Positions 6,914 through 10,160 of a stretch of 10,160 bases of DNA are shown here, piece by piece. The position numbers and the translations under genes are program-made. Below the pieces are notes generated by a model, which was not told the origin of the DNA, made no database searches, and saw only the letters and a program-made list of their open reading frames with translations. Numbering within the stretch: the stretch's first letter is position 1; the number at the start of each line of letters is the position of its first letter. The stretch is from positions 1 to 10,160 of the forward strand of contig CAMEWU010000074.1 in assembly GCA_945946715.1 (NCBI GenBank), in the 5' to 3' direction. Origin of the DNA: an uncultured Clostridium sp. (GTDB taxonomy: Bacteria > Bacillota > Clostridia > Lachnospirales > Lachnospiraceae).

Positions 6914-7207
6914 TTATCCCTTATTATCCTTAATGAATTCTACTTGGGAATTGCTTAATTTATTCCTATATCTTATACGATTTATAGTTCAAATCATAGC
7001 TTCAAAATTTTCTATTGAATCAGCATGCACTGCAAATGAAAACCATTGTGATAAAACATCTATATTTGCTCCTTGGTCTTCCTTCTGGTCACATACCTTT
7101 CTCAGTTCCTTTGTATTTGTTAAGCTTATTATTGCCTCATATAAATCATCTTGCTTATAGCAAACATACCATAGCGCAATTAGCTTGCAAATATTTTTAT
7201 TTCTTTT
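6914..7207 (-). pseudogene. decayed reading frame between spmA and spmB
   Basis: On the minus strand, one frame stays open for 72 codons from 7207 to a TGA at 6989-6991. It then continues in the same frame for 24 more codons to a TAA at 6914-6916, only 7 nt before the spmB start. The translation looks protein-like, with balanced polar and hydrophobic residues, for example YKQDDLYEAIISLTNTKEL, then VLSQWFSFAVHADSIENFE, and past the stop YRNKLSNSQVEFIKDN. No ATG, GTG or TTG in frame can start it, so both the 5' end and the internal stop suggest a gene remnant. An AT-rich promoter-like stretch (TTGGAC 7265-7260, TATAAT 7240-7235) lies just after spmA. The opposite-strand frames here are hydrophobic shadows. 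The family is not recognised. Confidence 0.5.
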
Positions 7208-7268
7208 TTATTACAAAGATTGATGCTATTGCATATTATAAATATTATTATAATAGAACGTCCAATAA

Positions 7269-7895
7269 TTATAAACTCTTTTGACCACTCTTTTTCCGAT
7301 TTCTTCTGCACATCCACACACCAAATAGTATTCCTGCTAATGTAGAGACACTGGTTGCAATCAACCCCGGTAAAATAATCACACCCGGATGCACAGAGCC
7401 ATACTGGCTACGATACGCTATCATATTAATCGGGATTAACTGTAAAGAAGAAATGTTAATGACAAGAAAGAGACACATCTCATCGCTGGCAGCTTCTTCA
7501 TCACCCCCATTTATCTTACATTCCTCCTTGTGAATCTCCTGTAAGGCTTTCATCGCCTTTAATCCTGTGGGCGTAGCTGCCCAGCCAAGTCCCAGCAGAT
7601 TTGCAATGATATTAGCAGCTATATAGCCCATGACCGGTTCCTTATCTGCAATCCTGGGGAATAAAAAACGAAGGATTGGCATCAACAGCTTTGTTAACTG
7701 TCGAACCAATCCTGTCCGCTCTGCTATTTTCATAACTCCTGTCCACATTCCCACGACTCCCAACATAACCAGACACAACTGAATGGCTTCCTTAGAAGAA
7801 TCTAAGACACTGGACGAAACTGCCTCCATACTTCCAGTAAATGCGGCAACAATAATTCCGAGGATAATCATAAATGCCCAAATGTAATTTAACAT
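7269..7895 (-). CDS. spmA: spore maturation protein A
   Basis: A 208-residue integral membrane protein of the nucleoside-recognition (gate) family. It acts with SpmB during sporulation in the mother cell and affects spore core water content and heat resistance. It opens MLNYIWAFMIILG, close in pattern to other SpmA proteins. It carries the diagnostic NIIANLLGLGWAATPTGLKA stretch at 95-114 and a basic C-terminus (CRRNRKKSG). The start at 7895 has CGGAG about 7 nt upstream. A longer in-frame ATG at 7952 is rejected because it lies upstream of the sigma-E-like promoter and would add 19 residues not typical of the family. It is downstream of rsmI on the same strand; spmB follows after a 360-bp interruption. 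Confidence 0.95.
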   Translation of the reverse strand: MLNYIWAFMIILGIIVAAFTGSMEAVSSSVLDSSKEAIQLCLVMLGVVGMWTGVMKIAERTGLVRQLTKLLMPILRFLFPRIADKEPVMGYIAANIIANLLGLGWAATPTGLKAMKALQEIHKEECKINGGDEEAASDEMCLFLVINISSLQLIPINMIAYRSQYGSVHPGVIILPGLIATSVSTLAGILFGVWMCRRNRKKSGQKSL

Positions 7896-7921
7896 GATGT
7901 ACTCCGAGGAGGATTTTATAT

Positions 7922-7950
7922 AATGTATCGAAGATTCAGATAAAATATGC
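7922..7950 (-). promoter_or_regulatory. sigma-E-like (mother-cell sporulation) promoter of spmA
   Basis: On the minus strand, GCATATT (7950-7944) matches the sigma-E -35 consensus KMATATT at all positions. After 14 bp, GATACATT (7929-7922) matches six of eight bases of the CATACAMT -10. Transcription would begin about 20 nt before the spmA ATG. Known spmA operons in Bacillus are sigma-E dependent, so site and gene agree. The first base of the -10 (G instead of C) is off consensus. Confidence 0.75.
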
Positions 7951-7970
7951 ACAGAAAATCTCCTGCATTT

Positions 7971-8816
7971 TCAATTATTCTCCAACAGCGCTTGATATAC
8001 CTCTCTCTTACTAATCCCTCTGTCCACAGCCACCTGTTTCATCGCTGCCTTCTTATCCATCTCCCGGTTCATATAGAATTCCACATGTTTCGCTATGCTC
8101 ATTTCCTCCCACTGCTTCCGTTCTTCCTCTGCCAGTGCTTCAAAACTGACACCTTCTATCACCAATACACACTCACCCTTTGGCTCCTGCTGGTTATAAT
8201 AAGTAATTGCCTGTTCTAAGGTTGTCTGGAATACGGTTTCATGCTTCTTCGTTAATTCCCTACAGATAGTCAGCCACCGATTACCCAGCTGTTCCAACAA
8301 CTCCTCCAAGGTTCGTACCAGACGATGGGGTGCTTCATATAATACAATGGTTCTGGTTTCTGCCTTTAATTCCTCCAACACCCTTGCCCGTTCCTTTTTA
8401 TCCGTTGGCAGGAAGGCTTCAAAGCAAAACCGTCTGGTTGGCAACCCACTAATTATCAATGCATTTACACAAGCACATGCTCCCGGCAGCGATGTGACGG
8501 TAATTCCAGCCTCATAACACTGCTTTACTAACTCTTCTCCCGGATCCGAAATCCCCGGCGTTCCGGCATCTGTAATCAATGCTATATTCTGTCCCTCCAA
8601 TAACTTAGCAACCAGGACCTTTGCCTTATCATACTTATTAAATTCATGATAACTGGTCATTGGCGTCTTTATCTCAAAATGGTTTAATAACTTAATACTA
8701 TTTCTGGTGTCCTCTGCCGCAATCAAATCCACTTCTTCCAGCATTCGTACTGCCCGAAACGTCATGTCTTCCAGATTACCAATTGGAGTTGCACATAAAT
8801 ATAGGGTTCCTGACAT
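7971..8816 (-). CDS. rsmI: 16S rRNA (cytidine(1402)-2'-O)-methyltransferase
   Basis: A 281-residue S-adenosylmethionine-dependent enzyme that 2'-O-methylates C1402 of 16S rRNA in the ribosomal decoding centre. The tetrapyrrole-methylase-like fold is marked by TPIGNL (10-15), AEDTR (34-38), TDAGTPGISDPG (82-93), LPGAC (110-114) and YEAPHR (160-165). A C-terminal helical segment around 259-277 (KQVAVDRGISKREVYQAL) is typical of the family. The start at 8816 is chosen because AGGAAG lies 8 nt upstream and the protein then begins MSGTLYLCATPIGN as expected. An in-frame ATG at 8858 would add 14 unconserved residues. The gene has its own likely promoter at 8936-8966 and lies 75 bp before the spmA start. 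Confidence 0.96.
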   Translation of the reverse strand: MSGTLYLCATPIGNLEDMTFRAVRMLEEVDLIAAEDTRNSIKLLNHFEIKTPMTSYHEFNKYDKAKVLVAKLLEGQNIALITDAGTPGISDPGEELVKQCYEAGITVTSLPGACACVNALIISGLPTRRFCFEAFLPTDKKERARVLEELKAETRTIVLYEAPHRLVRTLEELLEQLGNRWLTICRELTKKHETVFQTTLEQAITYYNQQEPKGECVLVIEGVSFEALAEEERKQWEEMSIAKHVEFYMNREMDKKAAMKQVAVDRGISKREVYQALLENN

Positions 8817-8893
8817 AATGGGGTCTTCCTTTCGAATAAAATCTATATCTTTTCTCATTATAACCTGTCGCCTGGTGGCTCCATGCGTTTTTC

Positions 8894-8933
8894 GCCATAA
8901 GCCAATGTCCGTAAATGCACATTGTCTTAAGGC
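8894..8933 (-). repeat. imperfect inverted repeat in the rsmI leader
   Basis: Read on the minus strand, GCCTTAAG-A-CAATGT (8933-8919) pairs with ACATTG-G-CTTATGGC (8908-8894) around a 10-nt loop. That gives about 13 base pairs with two mismatches. The 3' arm can instead form a second, weaker hairpin with bases closer to the gene (GGCT with AGCC, GCG with CGC). No U-run follows, so it is not a simple terminator. It may be a leader RNA structure or a protein-binding palindrome. Confidence 0.5.
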
Positions 8934-8935
8934 TC

Positions 8936-8966
8936 ATTATAACATATTATAAATGGACTGTGTGAA
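8936..8966 (-). promoter_or_regulatory. likely promoter of rsmI
   Basis: On the minus strand, TTCACA (8966-8961) and a perfect TATAAT (8941-8936) are separated by 19 bp. A TGT directly before the -10 gives an extended -10 that could offset the long spacer. The leader to the rsmI start would be about 113 nt. A second TATAAT nearer the gene, at about 8863-8858, lacks a visible -35. Confidence 0.5.
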
Positions 8967-8985
8967 CAGATTCATATGCTTTTCA

Positions 8986-9040
8986 CTTTATCAGAAATAT
9001 CCGCCCTTTTATCGGAAATATCTGTCCTTTTGTCGGAAAC
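8986..9040 (+). repeat. three degenerate 21-bp tandem repeats
   Basis: The 21-bp period is visible as CTTTATCAGAAATATCCG (8986), CTTTTATCGGAAATATCTG (9006) and CTTTTGTCGGAAAC (9027, partial); the repeated (T)ATC/GTC-A/GGAAA cores are exactly 21 bp apart. Because 21 bp is seven codons, both strands read as heptapeptide repeats (LSEISAL on plus, ISDKRAD on minus). A 46-codon frame from an ATG at 8976 to 9116 runs through them, but it has no ribosome binding site and reads out of frame into the truncated gene that follows. I therefore do not call it a gene. Confidence 0.75.
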
Positions 9041-9076
9041 TAAGGCACCCTTACTTTTATTTCAAATACCCTTTGA

Positions 9077-9811
9077 TATGATGCCACCGAGGATACTACA
9101 ACAGAAACTCAAGTAGCACGAGAAATCATTGATGCCTTACCAGAAGGTCCGGCAGAAGCTGATTTCGGACCAGATAACATTGGTTTCTATATGGAAGGCG
9201 TAGAATTTACTCTTCCTATGGCATACAGTAACTTCCTTGCCAAAGTAACGGAACTTGGCTGGAGCATTCCTGAAGATGGAGTTAGAAAAAGCTATGATGG
9301 AGATTACAAGCTTTCTGAAGTTAAATTTTCTCGTTCCGTAAAAGGTCAGGAAGAAGATGAATGGTTTTTTATAGAAGTAATCAACAGTGCAGACCCTTCC
9401 TTGGATGTTGATTTGTCTAGTGCATATATCCAAGTAATATTTTTTAAGATTTCGCTATCCGCAGGTACAACCAACATATACAATCCGGATGCACCGCATT
9501 ATACCCGGAATTTCAATTCTCAGGTTTATATTAATAAAGAAGTTGGATTAGGAAGAAGTATCAACAATGCTTATGAAGTCTGGGGAGAGCCGGCATCTGA
9601 AGTTCCTCTATATGATATGTGGGTATGGCCTGGAGAAGACTGGCGTACTATAACTAACTACGACGCTACTTATGCAAAACCTAACATTTATCTGACAAGT
9701 ACCAAACGGTCTGATGATCGTATCTTATATCTGGAATTAACCAACCAGTATGGCAAATGTGCGGACGTAATTACCGGTATGTACCGGTGCAATAATCCTT
9801 TTGTAGAATAA
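9077..9811 (+). pseudogene. 5'-truncated gene for a probable exported/lipoprotein-type hypothetical protein
   Basis: The frame ending at 9811 stays protein-like well upstream of its first ATG (9191), back to about 9080. There it reads DATEDTTTETQVAREIIDAL, a Thr/Glu-rich linker of the kind that follows a lipoprotein cysteine in clostridial proteins. An in-frame TGA at 9074-9076 and the 21-bp repeats then replace the expected signal peptide and start. No ribosome binding site precedes the ATG at 9191 (the 206-residue version). The remainder is a soluble Asp/Tyr/Trp-rich domain with EVWGEPASEVPLYDMWVWPG and a terminal YGKCADVITGMYRCNNPF. Two cysteines near the end could form a disulfide. I do not recognise the family. 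The stop codon lies inside the first arm of the following palindromic element. Confidence 0.6.
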
Positions 9812-10040
9812 ATTATGGTTTAACGCAATAACCTTCAACCGCGGTGGATGAGGATATACATTCACTCACGACCCGCTTTCGCTCCGGCCAGCACGTAACG
9901 GTACGTAAGGCTGTGCACTACAGACACCTATTGTGTTAAGAATCTGAGCACAGCCTAAGGACCGACGTGCTTCTAGGGTCGTTCGCGAACATATATCCTC
10001 ATCCACCGCTGTTTTCGTAATGCACAAATCCATAATTTAT
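9808..10040. repeat. large fold-back element A with nested inverted arms
   Basis: About 233 bp with no coding frame and many nested complementary arms. ATAAATTATGG (9808-9818) pairs with CCATAATTTAT (10030-10040). A perfect 18-bp pair is 9841-9858 with 9992-10009 (GCGGTGGATG... and ...CATCCACCGC). ACGACCC (9868) pairs with GGGTCGT (9976), AGCACGT (9890) with ACGTGCT (9965), CGGT (9899) with ACCG (9961), and AGGCTGTGC (9908) with GCACAGCCT (9948). At the tip, CAG/CTG and ACAC/GTGT pair. Internal loops separate the arms. The core is richer in G, C and CpG than its surroundings. It resembles a MITE-like fold-back repeat or a large structured RNA; no transposase or reverse transcriptase is in view. 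Confidence 0.85.
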
Positions 10041-10126
10041 AGTGTGGCAAGTAGTAAGGCTCCGCAAGAATTATAGTAATTTTAACTTGCGCGGAGCGGT
10101 ACTACTTACTCCAATATAAATTATGG
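10030..10126. repeat. second fold-back element B sharing its left arm with element A
   Basis: CCATAATTTATA (10030-10041) pairs perfectly with TATAAATTATGG (10115-10126). Inside, AAGTAGTA (10049-10056) pairs with TACTACTT (10100-10107), and CTCCGCAAG (10060-10068) pairs with CTTGCGCGGAG (10086-10096) with a 2-nt bulge. The loop is AT-rich. The left arm is the same stretch that closes element A, so as single-stranded nucleic acid it can pair leftward or rightward but not both. The GC-rich inner arms against AT-rich surroundings mirror element A's composition. Confidence 0.8.
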
Positions 10127-10160
10127 GTTTTACCAGAGTAGATGTTCGGCGGATGAATCT
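10116..10160 (+). other. possible start of a further unit at the window edge
   Basis: ATAAATTATGG (10116-10126) is followed by 22 nt and then GCGGATGAATC at 10149. In element A the same arm is followed by exactly 22 nt and GCGGTGGATGAGG. The intervening 22 nt differ. This could mean another diverged element begins here, but the window ends before its partner arms could be seen. Confidence 0.3.

Noticed and set aside
6933..7284. Plus-strand hydrophobic open frames between spmB and spmA
   Set aside because: They have no ribosome binding sites, and their composition is the expected shadow of the minus-strand remnant, which reads as more balanced protein.
7896..7952. Longer spmA start at 7952
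   Set aside because: It lies upstream of the sigma-E-like promoter and lacks a ribosome binding site; the start at 7895 gives a typical SpmA N-terminus.
8817..8858. Longer rsmI start at 8858
   Set aside because: The 14 added residues are not typical of the family, and the ATG at 8816 has a well-placed AGGAAG.
8986..9040. CRISPR array
   Set aside because: The 21-bp units are directly adjacent with no spacers, and they are only three degenerate copies with no cas genes.
8976..9116. 46-codon plus-strand frame through the 21-bp repeats
   Set aside because: It has no ribosome binding site, it consists mainly of the repeat, and then it runs out of frame through the remains of another gene.
9137..9433. 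Minus-strand open frame opposite the truncated lipoprotein-type gene
   Set aside because: Its Phe/Lys/Ile-rich translation is an antisense shadow, and the plus-strand frame is clearly the coding one.
9808..10040. Simple bidirectional terminator for the truncated gene
   Set aside because: The paired region is far longer than a terminator, has many internal loops and no T-run after the closing arm.
9808..10040. Integron attC site
   Set aside because: The ends do not show a convincing pair of RYYYAAC/GTTRRRY core sites, and no integrase is present in the window.

Overview
The window looks like chromosomal DNA of a low-GC, spore-forming Firmicute, most likely a gut-type Clostridia such as Lachnospiraceae. 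The signs are AT-rich intergenic DNA, strong GGAGG-type ribosome binding sites, an ATP-dependent PEP carboxykinase, spore maturation genes spmA and spmB with a sigma-E-like promoter, and a fluoride riboswitch. The lineage is inferred from gene content and general sequence character; no search was run.

Layout: (1) 95-2564, plus strand: a tightly overlapping three-gene ABC importer operon of the SsuABC/TauABC type, with a lipoprotein binding protein, an ATPase and a permease. (2) 2655-4470, plus: pckA with a strong extended -10 promoter, a leader of about 118 nt and a perfect 12-bp terminator stem. (3) 4471-5201: no long gene. It holds a possible structured RNA ending in a hairpin at 4737-4769, a 52-codon acidic ORF on the minus strand (4787-4945), and a divergent plus-strand promoter leading into a fluoride riboswitch whose aptamer overlaps a terminator. 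(4) 5202-6389, plus: a CPA-type cation/proton antiporter controlled by that riboswitch, presumably for fluoride export or tolerance. (5) 6379-8816, minus: rsmI, spmA and spmB. A 360-bp stretch between spmA and spmB holds a decayed reading frame, and spmA has its own sigma-E-like promoter between rsmI and spmA. (6) 8894-10160: a repeat-rich, gene-poor end. It has a leader inverted repeat in front of rsmI, three 21-bp tandem repeats, a gene that has lost its start and signal peptide, and two large fold-back structures that share a central arm.

The best-supported regulatory circuit is fluoride -> riboswitch antitermination -> antiporter. The least explained part is the palindromic region from 9808 to the window end. 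There, an 11-12 bp arm occurs three times in alternating orientation (9808-9818, 10030-10041, 10115-10126) and brackets two long, imperfectly paired hairpins. The layout at 10116-10160 hints that a further unit begins at the window edge. This could be a fold-back/MITE-like repeat array or a family of structured RNAs; the window does not decide which.
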